From the NCBI GenBank assembly GCA_014359475.1, contig JACIZI010000009.1, forward strand, positions 50,053 through 114,052: DNA of 64,000 nt, written 5' to 3'. Shown here piece after piece: positions 1-10,042 of the stretch (the stretch's first letter is position 1; every line of letters begins with the position of its first letter). A model generated the notes under the pieces. The model worked only from the letters and a program-made list of their open reading frames with translations. It was not told where the DNA came from and did no database searches. The position numbers were made by a program, and so were the translations under genes. The DNA is from Marinobacter sp. GTDB taxonomy: Bacteria > Pseudomonadota > Gammaproteobacteria > Pseudomonadales > Oleiphilaceae.

Positions 1-8
1 GCGCGGGA

Positions 9-839
9 TCAGTCGCCCAGCATGCCGAAGGTGACAACACTGAGCAGGGAACGGCGCTCGTTTTTCGGCAGGCTGCTCCGGAATTTGCCCTCTTGATCAA
101 ACGCCCTGCTGTTCGGGAAGTTGACCCGCAGCAGCGCGATGGCATCTTTGGCTGGCTTGTCCAGGTCAAGCCGCTGGCTGGTCTCCGCCAGAATAATCAG
201 CGCTTCCTCCACAGAGGGTGTGCGAGGGTAATTCTCGATCACATACGCTGCCCGCTTGTTTGCGGCCACATAGGCCTGACGCTTGATGTAGTAGCGGGCA
301 GCACGGATTTCCAGCGCGGCCAGCCGGTTACGGATGCTGATCATCCGCTGGCGGGCATCCGGCGCATACTGGCTGTCCGGGTAACGGCTCAGTAACTGGC
401 TGAAATCCTGAAACGCCTGGCGTTGCTCGCCGGGCTCCCGGGCATCCACGTCCACGGGCAGGTAGCGGGACGCCAGGCCCAGGTCCAGGTTGTAGGAGGC
501 AAGCCCCCGCATATACAGGGCATAGTCGCCGTGCTCGCTTTGCGGGTTAAGGCGCAGAAAGCGATCCGCAGCGGAGCGGGCACCCTCAAGGTCCAGGTTT
601 TGATAGCGCGCATAGATCAGATCCAGCTGAGCCTGCTCTGCATAGCGGCCGAAGGGGTAATAGGTTTCCAGATAGCCCAGATTCTGCTCGGCCCTGGTAA
701 AGTTGCCGGCATTCATCGCCTGGCGGGCGTTCTTGTAATAGGTTTCCTCCGGCAGCACCTCTTCGGGCCGGTTGGAAGCACAACCGCTGATTACCAGGGC
801 AAGGGTGGTCAATAAAAGCAGGCGGACAACTGATCTCAT
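9..839 (-). CDS. bamD: BamD, outer membrane assembly lipoprotein
   Basis: Essential lipoprotein of the BAM complex, which inserts beta-barrel proteins into the outer membrane from the periplasmic face. The 276-residue product has a lipoprotein signal with a lipobox VISGC (Cys20), followed by TPR-like helical repeats typical of the family (YYKNARQAMNAGNFTRAEQ near residue 35, YPFGRYAEQAQLDL near 60). The length fits BamD, usually about 245-340 residues. The reading frame stays open far upstream on the minus strand, but only the ATG at 839 puts a signal peptide at the N-terminus, so the longer version was rejected. It is divergent from rluD, as in many gammaproteobacteria. Confidence 0.93.
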   Translation of the reverse strand: MRSVVRLLLLTTLALVISGCASNRPEEVLPEETYYKNARQAMNAGNFTRAEQNLGYLETYYPFGRYAEQAQLDLIYARYQNLDLEGARSAADRFLRLNPQSEHGDYALYMRGLASYNLDLGLASRYLPVDVDAREPGEQRQAFQDFSQLLSRYPDSQYAPDARQRMISIRNRLAALEIRAARYYIKRQAYVAANKRAAYVIENYPRTPSVEEALIILAETSQRLDLDKPAKDAIALLRVNFPNSRAFDQEGKFRSSLPKNERRSLLSVVTFGMLGD

Positions 840-975
840 GCCGGAATCCCGTATAATGGTTGTCAGAAAATGATCGGTCATTGTAACGGGGAACCGTTGC
901 CTTGTGCAGCCTTGTGTCGGAGGCTGCCTCTTAATCTGGTCCGAATGTAATCCAATCACTGGCCCCGGGGGCTGA
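840..975. promoter_or_regulatory. Divergent bamD/rluD promoter region
   Basis: This is the 136-nt gap between the divergent bamD and rluD starts. On the plus strand TATAAT at 852-857 is a perfect -10 box pointing toward rluD, but I see no good -35 at 16-18 nt spacing. On the minus strand TACAAT (885 to 880) is a possible -10 for bamD, also with a weak -35. No clear operator is visible. Confidence 0.4.
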
Positions 976-1953
976 ATGTCGTCTGAAAACCGTATTACCG
1001 CCGAATTTACCATACCGCCGGAACTGAGTGACCGTCGGCTGGACCAGGCTGCAGCCGAACTGATGCCGGAGCATTCCCGCTCCCGGCTGCAGGGCTGGAT
1101 CAGGAATGGGGCGCTGACCCTCAACGGCAAGCATTGCAAGCCCCGGGACAAGGTGATGCTGGGTGACCGGATGGATCTGGACGCGGAACCGGAAGTGCAG
1201 GTGACCTGGGAAGCCGAGGCCATTGAGCTGGACGTGGTCTACGAGGACCAGCACCTGCTGGTGATCAACAAACCCGCCGGGCTGGTGGTGCACCCGGCCG
1301 CAGGCCATGCCGACGGCACGTTGGTCAACGCCCTGCTGAACTACGCCCCGGAAGTGGAAAACCTGCCCAGGGCGGGCATAGTTCACCGGCTGGACAAGGA
1401 CACCTCCGGTATCATGGTGGTCGCCCGCAGCCTTATTGCCCACACTTCGCTGGTGGAACAGTTGCAGGAGCGCACCATGGGCAGGGAATACGAGGCCGTC
1501 GTGGTAGGCACTATGACCGGCGGAGCCACCGTGGACGCCCCCATTGGCCGGCACCCCACCGATCGCAAGAAAATGGCGGTGGTCGCAGCCGGCAAACCGG
1601 CGGTCACCCATTACCGGCTGATGGAACGGTTTGCCGCCCACACCCACATTCGCTGCAAGCTGGAAAGTGGCCGTACCCACCAGATCCGCGTACACATGGC
1701 CCACGTGCGCCACCCACTGGTGGGCGATCCCGCCTACGGCGGCCGGCTGCGCCTGCCCAAGGGTACGACGGAAGAACTCCGGGAAGAACTGGCCCGCTTC
1801 CAGCGCCAGGCCCTCCACGCCCGGCAACTGACCCTGGAGCATCCGGAAACCGGCGCAATACTCACCTGGGAAACACCTTTGCCGGCAGACATGGTGCAAC
1901 TGATCGCAGCCCTGAGAAAGCATGCGGCGGAGCTCGAGAACAGTGAATTCTGA
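976..1953 (+). CDS. rluD: 23S rRNA pseudouridine synthase RluD
   Basis: RluA-family pseudouridine synthase that, in E. coli, modifies U1911, U1915 and U1917 in helix 69 of 23S rRNA. The 325-residue protein has an N-terminal S4-like RNA-binding part (about 15-75, RLDQAAAELMPEHSRSRLQG) and the catalytic motif HRLDKDTSG at 137-145, with Asp140 as the expected nucleophile. The C-terminal KLESGRTHQIRVHMAH motif is also typical. It overlaps the start of pgeF, so the two are probably co-transcribed, an arrangement common in proteobacteria. RluD is preferred over other RluA paralogs because of the bamD/pgeF neighbourhood. Confidence 0.93.
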   Translation: MSSENRITAEFTIPPELSDRRLDQAAAELMPEHSRSRLQGWIRNGALTLNGKHCKPRDKVMLGDRMDLDAEPEVQVTWEAEAIELDVVYEDQHLLVINKPAGLVVHPAAGHADGTLVNALLNYAPEVENLPRAGIVHRLDKDTSGIMVVARSLIAHTSLVEQLQERTMGREYEAVVVGTMTGGATVDAPIGRHPTDRKKMAVVAAGKPAVTHYRLMERFAAHTHIRCKLESGRTHQIRVHMAHVRHPLVGDPAYGGRLRLPKGTTEELREELARFQRQALHARQLTLEHPETGAILTWETPLPADMVQLIAALRKHAAELENSEF

Positions 1954-2707
1954 CCCGGACACCGGCGGCCTGATCTGCATAGAGCCCGACTGGCCCGCTC
2001 CCGCCAAGGTACGCGCACTGACCACGACCCGTCTCGGTGGCATCAGTGAGCCACCGTGGCACAGCCTGAATCTTGGTGACCACGTGGCTGACAACCCCGC
2101 CCACGTGGCGGAAAACCGCCGCCGCCTGGCCGACAGCATCGGCCTCCCCGCGGACCGTATTGCCTGGGTCCGCCAGACCCACGGCACCCACGTCGCCCGC
2201 TTCCCCGGCGCGGATAACCCCGAAGTCGATGCCTCCGTCACCAGCGAAACAGGCCTCGCCTGCGCCATCCTCACCGCCGACTGCCTGCCGGTTGTCTTCT
2301 GCAATACCGCCGGTAGCAAAATCGCCGCCGCCCACGCCGGTTGGCGCGGCCTCTGCAACGGCATTCTGGAAAACACCGCAAAGGAAATCGGCGACCCGGA
2401 AAACACCCTCGCCTGGCTGGGCCCCGCCATAGGCCCGGACCAGTTCGAAGTCGGCCCCGAAGTCCGCGAAGCCTTCCTCGCCCGCAGTCCCGAAGCCATC
2501 AGCGCTTTCAACCCCAGCCCGAAGTGCCCCGGCCACTACCTCGCCAACCTCTACCACCTCGCCCGTCAGCGGCTCAACAACGCCGGCATCTCCAGAATCT
2601 ACGGCGGCAGCCACTGCGCCGCCACCGAACGCGACCGCTTCTACTCCTACCGCCGTGACGGCACGACCGGAAGAATGGCAACGCTTATCTGGCTGATGTC
2701 TGAGTGA
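1943..2707 (+). CDS. pgeF: PgeF (YfiH), peptidoglycan editing factor / multicopper polyphenol oxidase-like
   Basis: DUF152/YfiH family. In E. coli this protein has been linked to removal of misincorporated amino acids at position 1 of the peptidoglycan stem peptide; homologs were earlier called laccases. The three metal-binding motifs are present: QTH (His80), TADC (Cys114) and HAGW (His131). I chose the GTG at 1943 because GGAG lies 10 nt upstream and the protein then begins near the usual family N-terminus. An in-frame ATG at 1922 would add seven residues. The gene overlaps the end of rluD. The product is 254 residues from the GTG. A perfect 29-bp hairpin element follows 55 nt after the stop. 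Confidence 0.88.
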   Translation: MNSDPDTGGLICIEPDWPAPAKVRALTTTRLGGISEPPWHSLNLGDHVADNPAHVAENRRRLADSIGLPADRIAWVRQTHGTHVARFPGADNPEVDASVTSETGLACAILTADCLPVVFCNTAGSKIAAAHAGWRGLCNGILENTAKEIGDPENTLAWLGPAIGPDQFEVGPEVREAFLARSPEAISAFNPSPKCPGHYLANLYHLARQRLNNAGISRIYGGSHCAATERDRFYSYRRDGTTGRMATLIWLMSE

Positions 2708-2762
2708 GCCATTGAATAAAAGTTGGTTCCTGATATCTGGGCGGCTTGCACAAGGACCGGTC

Positions 2763-2876
2763 GCAAGGGGCAGGGTAGCGCTTTCCGAAACCGTGGAGCG
2801 CCAAGGATGGCGCGACCCGAGCCCCCCATGGATGGGTTCACGGGCGTGTTTCGGAAAGCGCTACCCTGCCCCTTGC
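2763..2876. repeat. Hairpin element, copy A (conserved core, variable paired arms)
   Basis: A 114-nt inverted-repeat element. Arms 2763-2791 and 2848-2876 are perfectly complementary over 29 bp, and the enclosed core is 2792-2847 (56 nt). The same core, with three transitions, lies at 63923-63978 near the window end, where the arms differ in sequence but again pair perfectly. The core holds two small hairpins (GCGCC/GGCGC near 2798-2813 and CCCAT/ATGGG near 2825-2836). It sits between pgeF and clpB, both on the plus strand, so it could end pgeF transcription, but no T-tract follows. No target-site duplication is obvious. Confidence 0.85.
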
Positions 2877-2951
2877 AGCCCCCGCAAAAGCCCTATAAGA
2901 AAAACAAAACCTGATGCCCGTCAATTTTCTGACAGTTTCACGGGTCAGCAC

Positions 2952-2980
2952 CTTGAAGTCCCCCTCAACGCCCCTACATT
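2952..2980 (+). promoter_or_regulatory. Heat-shock (sigma-32 type) promoter of clpB
   Basis: CTTGAAG at 2952-2958, then 12 nt, then CCCCTACATT at 2971-2980. This closely resembles the E. coli sigma-32 consensus (CTTGAA, 13-15 nt, CCCCAT-T). It lies about 80 nt upstream of the clpB ATG, and clpB is a classical sigma-32 regulon member. The inference rests on motif and context only. Confidence 0.7.
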
Positions 2981-3057
2981 AAGTTGCAAAGCCAACAACC
3001 CCAAAGGCTGCGTTTTCGGCTAACGCCGGCAGCCGCCAGATTAAGGAATACCGGAAC

Positions 3058-5634
3058 ATGAGAATCGACAAACTGACCAGTAAGCTCCAGAACGCACTGG
3101 CCGATGCCCAATCCATCGCGGTCGGCAAAGACCACAATTTTATCGAGCCCGTTCACCTGATGCAGGCTCTGCTGGACCAGCAGGGGAGCTCCATCAAGCC
3201 TCTGATCAAGCAGGCCGGGGCAGAGCCGGGCCGCATCCGCCAGGCGATTGCCCAGGAGATTGAAAACCTGCCGGAAGTGAAAGGCTCCGCCGGTGATGTC
3301 TCTATGTCGAACGACATGGGCCGGCTGTTCAACATTGCCGACAAACTGGCGCAACAGCGTAATGACCAGTTCGTCTCCAGTGAGCTTATGCTGCTGGCGG
3401 CCCTGGAAGACCGGGGCAGCCTCGGTCGTGTGCTGCGCGAGCATGGCCTCGACAAGGCCGCCCTGGAGCAGGCCATCGAGCAGGTGCGCGGTGGCGAGTC
3501 GGTCGACGACCCTTCCGCCGAAGAGAACCGCCAGGCCCTCGATAAATACACCATAGACCTCACCGAGCGCGCAGAGGCGGGCAAGCTGGATCCGGTGATC
3601 GGCCGGGATGACGAAATCCGCCGCACCATCCAGGTATTGCAGCGTCGCCGCAAGAACAACCCGGTGCTGATCGGTGAGCCGGGCGTGGGCAAGACGGCCA
3701 TTGTGGAAGGTCTGGCCCAGCGTATTGTGAACGGCGAGGTGCCGGAAGGCCTCAAAAACAAGCGTGTGCTCTCGCTGGATATGGGTGCCCTGATTGCCGG
3801 TGCCAAGTTCCGTGGTGAGTTCGAGGAGCGCCTGAAGGCGGTGCTGAACGAACTGGCCAAGCAGGAAGGGCAGATCATCCTGTTCATCGACGAAATACAT
3901 ACGGTCGTGGGTGCCGGCAAGGCCGAGGGCTCCATGGATGCCGGCAACATGCTCAAGCCGGCCTTGGCGCGTGGTGAACTCCATTGCGTGGGTGCGACCA
4001 CCCTGGACGAGTACCGGGAAAATATCGAGAAAGATGCCGCTCTGGAGCGCCGCTTCCAGAAGGTGCTGGTGTCTGAGCCCAGCGAGGAAGACACCATCGC
4101 TATCCTGAGGGGCCTGAAAGAACGCTACGAAGTGCACCACGGTGTGGAGGTCACTGATGGCGCGATCATTGCCGCCGCCAAGCTCTCGCATCGCTACATT
4201 GCGGACCGGCAACTGCCGGACAAGGCCATCGATCTGGTGGACGAAGCAGCCAGTCAGATCCGTATGGAAATGGACTCCAAGCCCGAGGCACTGGATCGCC
4301 TGGAACGGCGTCTGATTCAATTGAAGATCGAGCGGGAGGCACTGAAAAAAGAAACCGATCCGGCCTCCAGGAAACGCCTGGAAGAACTGTCGGATGTGAT
4401 TGCCGGCGTGGAGCGTGAATACGCCGATCTGGAAGAAGTCTGGAATACCGAGAAGGCGGCACTGCACGGCTCCCAGAAGATCAAGAGCCAGCTGGAGCAG
4501 GCCCGGATTGACCTGGAAAACGCCCGCCGGGCCGGTGATCTGGGCAGAATGTCCGAGCTGCAGTATGGCCAGATCCCGGAACTGGAGCGGCAGCTGGATA
4601 TGGCCAGTCAGGCAGAGATGATGGAGATGACGCTGCTGCGTAACCGGGTCACTGATGAAGAGATTGCAGAAATCGTTGCCAAGTGGACCGGCATTCCGGT
4701 GTCCAAGATGCTGGAAGGGGAAAAAGACAAGCTGATGCGCATGGAAGAAGCGCTGCATGACCGGGTCATCGGTCAGGATGAAGCCGTGGAGGCCGTTGCC
4801 AACGCGGTGCGTCGCTCCCGGGCCGGGCTGGCAGATCCGCATCGCCCCAACGGTTCCTTCCTGTTCCTTGGCCCTACCGGGGTGGGCAAGACCGAGCTGT
4901 GCAAGTCACTGGCTTCGTTTCTGTTTGATACCGAGGAAGCCATGGTGCGGATTGATATGTCCGAGTTCATGGAGAAACACTCCGTGGCCCGGCTGATCGG
5001 TGCGCCTCCGGGTTATGTCGGTTATGAGGAAGGTGGCTACCTGACCGAAGCCGTCCGCCGCCGGCCCTATTCGGTTTTGTTGCTGGATGAGGTGGAGAAG
5101 GCTCATCCGGATGTGTTCAACATCCTGTTGCAGGTGCTCGAAGACGGTCGCCTGACCGATGGCCAGGGCCGCACCGTGGATTTCCGCAATACGGTGATTG
5201 TGATGACCTCCAACCTGGGGTCAGACATTATTCAGCAGAAGGCCGGTGAGGAAAACTACGAGTCCATGAAGAATGCGGTAATGGAGGTGGTCGGCACCCA
5301 CTTCCGCCCGGAATTCATTAACCGTGTGGACGAAGTGGTGGTGTTCCATCCTCTGGCGGAAGACCAGATCCGCGGTATCGCGAAGATACAGGTGGAGCTG
5401 CTGGGCAAGCGGCTGAAGGAACAGGACATGAAGCTGGAGCTGGACGAGTCCGCGATGGAACGGCTGGCGAAAGTGGGTTACGACCCGGTCTACGGTGCCC
5501 GCCCCTTGAAGCGGGCGATCCAGCGGATGATCGAGAACCCCCTCGCACAGCGCCTGCTGAACGGGGACTTTGTGTCCGGCGACACCATCCTTGCCAAAGT
5601 GGATGGCGATCAGCTGGTATTCACCCGGAAGTAA
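3058..5634 (+). CDS. clpB: ClpB, ATP-dependent disaggregase
   Basis: Cytoplasmic Hsp100 AAA+ hexamer that, with DnaK/DnaJ/GrpE, extracts proteins from aggregates. The 858-residue length matches E. coli ClpB (857). Domains in order: an N-terminal Clp_N repeat domain (1-145), NBD1 with Walker A GEPGVGKT at 206-213 and Walker B LFIDEIH near 275, a long coiled-coil middle domain (about 400-530), and NBD2 with Walker A GPTGVGKT at 605-612. The middle domain separates it from ClpA and ClpC. It appears monocistronic, with a sigma-32-like promoter upstream and a strong hairpin after the stop. Confidence 0.97.
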   Translation: MRIDKLTSKLQNALADAQSIAVGKDHNFIEPVHLMQALLDQQGSSIKPLIKQAGAEPGRIRQAIAQEIENLPEVKGSAGDVSMSNDMGRLFNIADKLAQQRNDQFVSSELMLLAALEDRGSLGRVLREHGLDKAALEQAIEQVRGGESVDDPSAEENRQALDKYTIDLTERAEAGKLDPVIGRDDEIRRTIQVLQRRRKNNPVLIGEPGVGKTAIVEGLAQRIVNGEVPEGLKNKRVLSLDMGALIAGAKFRGEFEERLKAVLNELAKQEGQIILFIDEIHTVVGAGKAEGSMDAGNMLKPALARGELHCVGATTLDEYRENIEKDAALERRFQKVLVSEPSEEDTIAILRGLKERYEVHHGVEVTDGAIIAAAKLSHRYIADRQLPDKAIDLVDEAASQIRMEMDSKPEALDRLERRLIQLKIEREALKKETDPASRKRLEELSDVIAGVEREYADLEEVWNTEKAALHGSQKIKSQLEQARIDLENARRAGDLGRMSELQYGQIPELERQLDMASQAEMMEMTLLRNRVTDEEIAEIVAKWTGIPVSKMLEGEKDKLMRMEEALHDRVIGQDEAVEAVANAVRRSRAGLADPHRPNGSFLFLGPTGVGKTELCKSLASFLFDTEEAMVRIDMSEFMEKHSVARLIGAPPGYVGYEEGGYLTEAVRRRPYSVLLLDEVEKAHPDVFNILLQVLEDGRLTDGQGRTVDFRNTVIVMTSNLGSDIIQQKAGEENYESMKNAVMEVVGTHFRPEFINRVDEVVVFHPLAEDQIRGIAKIQVELLGKRLKEQDMKLELDESAMERLAKVGYDPVYGARPLKRAIQRMIENPLAQRLLNGDFVSGDTILAKVDGDQLVFTRK

Positions 5635-5657
5635 GCCGGGCGTTCCGACACCGCAAA

Positions 5658-5691
5658 GGAGAAAGGGGTGCCCTCAGGCACCCCTTTCTCC
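5658..5691. terminator. clpB 3' hairpin between convergent genes
   Basis: A perfect 15-bp stem (5658-5672 with 5677-5691) with a CTCA loop, 23 nt after the clpB stop. No T-tract follows on the plus strand, and only three T on the minus strand. It lies between convergent clpB and the DUF4124 gene and probably acts as a terminator or 3'-end stabiliser for both. Confidence 0.65.
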
Positions 5692-5731
5692 ATCTCCGGA
5701 TGCTGACTGTCCGTATGTGGGGCGGTAACAG

Positions 5732-6196
5732 TTACTGTTGATCGCTTCCAGCCGGCCCGCAGTTTTCGTCCACCATGGTCCGGAATTCCTGCTTCTTCTG
5801 GCTGATTTCTTCCGGGGACAGGAAGCGCTGCTCACCGTTTTCCTCAACGCGGATGCGGCTGTTCCGTTCGATAATTTTCAGATTACTCCGGGCCGTTTCG
5901 CAGGCGGCTTCGCGCTGTTTGCGCTGGGCGCGCTCGGCGGCGGATTCATCGGCCCGTTGCTGGGCCTGGCGCTGCTGCTCTTCCATTTCGTCCAGGCGTT
6001 CCCGGGGAGATTGGCGGCTATCGCCGGAGGGGCGGCCGGTCTTGATACTGACACGCTCGGACTGCTTGCCGGCGGGCTGGCGGTCGCCAAAGTGGGTGAC
6101 ACCGTTCTCATCGGTCCATTTGTAGACAGACTGGGCGATACCCAGCGCGGGGGTCAGTGCCAGCAGTGTGGCCAGGGTCACAGCTTTTATTTTCAT
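5732..6196 (-). CDS. DUF4124 domain-containing periplasmic protein
   Basis: A 154-residue protein with a clear N-terminal signal peptide (about 1-22, ending near GIAQS). The DUF4124 signature VYKWTDENGVTHFGDRQP follows at about 24-41. After it come a polar, Gln/Glu/Arg-rich stretch (65-105) predicted to be coiled coil, and a C-terminal segment with one conserved-looking Cys (ENCGPAG). DUF4124 proteins are small exported proteins of unknown function, common in gammaproteobacteria. It stands alone, convergent with clpB and divergent from the ilv genes. I can assign no biochemical role. Confidence 0.85.
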   Translation of the reverse strand: MKIKAVTLATLLALTPALGIAQSVYKWTDENGVTHFGDRQPAGKQSERVSIKTGRPSGDSRQSPRERLDEMEEQQRQAQQRADESAAERAQRKQREAACETARSNLKIIERNSRIRVEENGEQRFLSPEEISQKKQEFRTMVDENCGPAGSDQQ

Positions 6197-6658
6197 GGAA
6201 TCACTCGTCTTGCGTTACCTGTTGGCCGCCGGTTCGGGCCGGTATCAGGTTACCATGCCATAATGGTACCGGCTTTTCTTCCGCCTGGTTCAAAAAATGC
6301 GGGACTCTAGTATAGACACAGAATCCCGCACCTACTATTGACAGGAGGTTTCCCGCTGTCAAAATTGTCGATTGCCTGAAGACAGGGGTCAATACGGCAG
6401 GTAATCCCGAGCGAGTATCCCCCGTTAATCACCATGCTGAAGTACCGTGCGCAGGCACGGAAGGGTTGTCGCATTTCCGGACAACCCGCTGTCGGGCTGT
6501 TCTCCGCAACCCTCAGGAGGGCGGTCGGCCAGGAGACAACCTCTGTAATGCAGTGTGGCAGAATCATCCGGCGCGGTTTTCAAAAGAAACCGGGGGCACG
6601 GAGATCCAGGCGACCGGGCAGGGCCCGGCTCATTCACTCGTCGAAGAGGGTAGAAAAC
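6197..6658 (+). promoter_or_regulatory. Long leader/promoter region of ilvBH(C)
   Basis: This 462-nt gap precedes ilvB. The 3' 225 nt stay open in the ilvB frame from an ATG at 6434, but the translation is Arg-rich and does not resemble IlvB. The GGGTTGTC stretch at 6463-6470 can pair with 6480-6487 (8 bp). An overlapping stretch (6462-6468) can instead pair with CAACCCT at 6507-6513, which is an attenuator-like choice. A GC hairpin lies at 6614-6628. I find no leader peptide rich in Ile, Leu or Val. No convincing -35/-10 pair was identified. Confidence 0.35.
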
Positions 6659-8377
6659 GTGGAGTTATTGTCTGGTGCCGATATGCTTATCCGGTCCCTG
6701 CAGGATGAAGGGATCGAATACATTTACGGTTATCCCGGTGGGGCAGCGCTGCATATCTACGATGCGCTGTTCAGGCAGGACAAGGTAAAGCACATTCTGG
6801 TTCGCCACGAGCAGGGGGCGGTTCACATGGCCGACGGCTATGCCCGTGCGTCCGGCAAGGCCGGCACTGTGCTGGTTACCTCTGGCCCTGGTGCCACCAA
6901 TACGATTACCGGTATTGCCACAGCGTTCATGGATTCCATTCCCATGGTGGTGCTGTGTGGCCAGGTGGCGTCCTCGCTGATCGGGGAGGATGCGTTCCAG
7001 GAGACCGACATGATCGGGGTGTCGCGGCCGGTGGTCAAACACAACCTGAGTGTGCGTCATCCTGAAGAAATTCCGGAGATTATCCGCAAGGCTTACTATA
7101 TTGCCACTACCGGTCGCCCCGGTCCGGTGGTTGTGGATATTCCCAAGGACATGACCACCCCCAACGAGCGCTACGAATACGTCTTCCCCAGGAAGGTCAA
7201 GCTGCGCTCCTACAATCCTGCCCTGCGCGGCCACGCTGGCCAGATCAGGAAAGCGGTGGATATGCTCATGGCGGCCCGGCGCCCGGTGGTCTACGCCGGT
7301 GGTGGGGTGATTCTGGGCAAGGCGTCCGAGCAACTGACCGAACTGGTGCGGATGCTGGGCTGCCCGATCACCAACACCCTGATGGGTATTGGCTGCTACC
7401 CGGCGACCGACAGGCAGCACCTCGGCTGGCTGGGCATGCATGGCACCTACGAGGCCAACATGGCCATGCACCACTCGGACCTGATCCTCTGTGTGGGTGC
7501 CCGGTTTGATGACCGCGTTACCAATGCCACGGAGAAATTCTGCCCGGGTGCCAGAATTGTCCACATCGATATTGATCCGGCCTCCATTTCCAAGACGGTG
7601 GACGCGGATGTGCCCATCGTGGGGCCGGTGGATGCGGTACTGAAAGAGATGATCAGCCTGGTGCGCGAGAGCAGGGAAAAGCCGGATGAGGAAGCACTGG
7701 CTGCCTGGTGGAAGCAGATCGATGAATGGCGCGCGTTCCATGGCATGCGTTATGAAACCAGCGATGACGTGATCAAACCCCAGGAAGTGATCGAAGCATT
7801 GTGGCGGCTCACCAATGGAGAGGCCTATGTGACATCGGATGTCGGTCAGCATCAGATGTTTGCTGCCCAGTACTACAAGTTCGACAAGCCCAACCGCTGG
7901 ATCAACTCCGGTGGCCTGGGCACCATGGGCTTTGGCCTTCCGGCGGCCATGGGGGTCAAGCTGAATTACCCCGAGGAGGAGGTTCTGTGCATTACCGGTG
8001 AAGGCAGTATCCAGATGAACATCCAGGAGCTGTCCACCTGTAAGCAGTACAATCTGCCGGTCAAGATCATCAACCTGAACAACCAGGCTCTGGGTATGGT
8101 CAAGCAGTGGCAGGATATGAACTATGAGTCGCGCCACTCCCAGTCGTACATGGAATCACTGCCAGACTTCATCAAGCTGGCTGAATCCTACGGCCATGTG
8201 GGGATTCGCATCGACAGGAAGGAAGATCTGGAACCGAAGCTGAAAGAAGCGCTGGCCATGAAGGACAAACTGGTGTTCGTCGATATCTATGTGGACCGGT
8301 TTGAGCATGTGTATCCCATGCAGGTAGCCCGGGGTTCCATGAAGGACATGTGGCTCAGCAAAACGGAGAGGGTGTGA
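6659..8377 (+). CDS. ilvB: Acetolactate synthase large subunit
   Basis: Thiamine diphosphate enzyme that condenses two pyruvates to acetolactate, or pyruvate with 2-ketobutyrate to acetohydroxybutyrate, as the first common step of Val/Leu/Ile synthesis. The GTG at 6659 (AGAGGG 8 nt upstream) gives 572 residues and the usual N-terminus [14 protein letters not shown]. The catalytic glutamate lies in RHEQGA (Glu51). The cofactor motif reads GEGS (447-450) rather than the textbook GDGS, followed by [14 protein letters not shown]. It is adjacent to ilvH with a 2-nt gap. The sequence is closest to the IlvI isozyme type, so ilvI would be an equally valid name. Confidence 0.95.
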   Translation: MELLSGADMLIRSLQDEGIEYIYGYPGGAALHIYDALFRQDKVKHILVRHEQGAVHMADGYARASGKAGTVLVTSGPGATNTITGIATAFMDSIPMVVLCGQVASSLIGEDAFQETDMIGVSRPVVKHNLSVRHPEEIPEIIRKAYYIATTGRPGPVVVDIPKDMTTPNERYEYVFPRKVKLRSYNPALRGHAGQIRKAVDMLMAARRPVVYAGGGVILGKASEQLTELVRMLGCPITNTLMGIGCYPATDRQHLGWLGMHGTYEANMAMHHSDLILCVGARFDDRVTNATEKFCPGARIVHIDIDPASISKTVDADVPIVGPVDAVLKEMISLVRESREKPDEEALAAWWKQIDEWRAFHGMRYETSDDVIKPQEVIEALWRLTNGEAYVTSDVGQHQMFAAQYYKFDKPNRWINSGGLGTMGFGLPAAMGVKLNYPEEEVLCITGEGSIQMNIQELSTCKQYNLPVKIINLNNQALGMVKQWQDMNYESRHSQSYMESLPDFIKLAESYGHVGIRIDRKEDLEPKLKEALAMKDKLVFVDIYVDRFEHVYPMQVARGSMKDMWLSKTERV

Positions 8378-8379
8378 TC

Positions 8380-8871
8380 ATGCGTCGAATCATTTCTGTT
8401 TTGCTTGAGAACGAACCCGGCGCCCTGTCACGGGTAGTGGGGTTGTTCTCCCAGCGCAACTACAATATCGAAACCCTGACCGTGGCGCCGACCGAAGACG
8501 AGACCCTGTCCCGCCTGACGGTCACCACCACCGGCTCCGACAAGGTGATTGAGCAGATTACCAAGCAGCTCAACAAGCTGATTGAAGTGGTCAAGCTGGT
8601 GGATCTGACCGAGGGTGCCCACATCGAGCGTGAGCTGATGCTGGTCAAGCTCAAGGCCACCGGCTCCCAGCGGGCCGAAATCAAGCGCACGGTGGATATT
8701 TTCCGGGGCCAGATTGTGGATGTGACCAGTTCTGTGTACACGGTCCAGCTGGCGGGCAACAGCGAGAAGCTGGATGGCTTTATCCAGGCCGTCGGTACCT
8801 CCGGTGTGCTGGAGGTGGTGCGTAGCGGTGTCTCCGGTATCGCCCGTGGCGAAAAAGTTCTGAGTCTTTGA
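8380..8871 (+). CDS. ilvH: Acetolactate synthase small (regulatory) subunit
   Basis: Regulatory subunit that activates IlvB/IlvI and confers valine feedback inhibition. The 163-residue length equals that of E. coli IlvH. An N-terminal ACT domain begins at once (RRIISVLLENEPGALSRVVG, residues 2-21), and the C-terminal half carries the conserved IFRGQIVDV block. The start is the ATG at 8380, two bases after the ilvB stop; an upstream in-frame start inside ilvB was rejected because it adds ten residues absent from the family. It is probably translationally coupled to ilvB. Confidence 0.95.
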   Translation: MRRIISVLLENEPGALSRVVGLFSQRNYNIETLTVAPTEDETLSRLTVTTTGSDKVIEQITKQLNKLIEVVKLVDLTEGAHIERELMLVKLKATGSQRAEIKRTVDIFRGQIVDVTSSVYTVQLAGNSEKLDGFIQAVGTSGVLEVVRSGVSGIARGEKVLSL

Positions 8872-8922
8872 GAAATTCAGTTGTCTGACATTAACGGATG
8901 GCCCTGCGGGGCCAAAACATAA

Positions 8923-9951
<1,029 letters not shown>

Positions 9952-9979
9952 TTCATCGTTCTTCGGTCTGTTTGAGAGG

Positions 9980-10003
9980 CGCGGCCCGGGTGGCCGCGTT
10001 TTT
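9980..10003 (+). terminator. Intrinsic terminator after ilvC
   Basis: CGCGGCC at 9980-9986 pairs with GGCCGCG at 9992-9998 around a CGGGT loop, followed by five T. It lies 28 nt after the ilvC stop and immediately before the putative pssA -10 box. Confidence 0.7.
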
Positions 10004-10007
10004 CGTA

Positions 10008-10013
10008 TATAAT
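10008..10013 (+). promoter_or_regulatory. Putative pssA -10 box
   Basis: A perfect TATAAT at 10008-10013, followed by GGCCG and located 35 nt before the chosen pssA start. The region where a -35 would lie is occupied by the ilvC terminator stem, so the -35 match is poor. The TATAAT-G form recurs before several genes of this window. Confidence 0.45.
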
Positions 10014-10042
10014 GGCCGCAAATGCTTGCCGGAGTAACAGGA

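Noticed and set aside
9-1223. A 404-residue version of BamD starting inside rluD
   Set aside because: It would place the lipoprotein signal in the middle of the protein; only the ATG at 839 gives a normal exported lipoprotein.
2763-2876. MITE or insertion-sequence remnant
   Set aside because: The arms vary between copies more than the core does and no target-site duplication is visible, the opposite of what terminal inverted repeats of a mobile element should show. Not fully excluded with two copies.
2712-3023. Short plus-strand open frames across the hairpin element before clpB
   Set aside because: They translate the inverted repeat itself, have no ribosome binding site and are not conserved in copy B.
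2974-4842. Long minus-strand open frame opposite clpB, and similar frames opposite ilvB, ilvC, prfC, murF and dxs
   Set aside because: These are side effects of GC-rich codon use on the other strand. Their translations show no domains and have runs of His, Gln and Arg typical of antisense frames.
6434-6658. An extra 75 residues at the IlvB N-terminus
   Set aside because: Arg-rich, not homologous to the family, while the GTG at 6659 has a ribosome binding site and the expected N-terminus.
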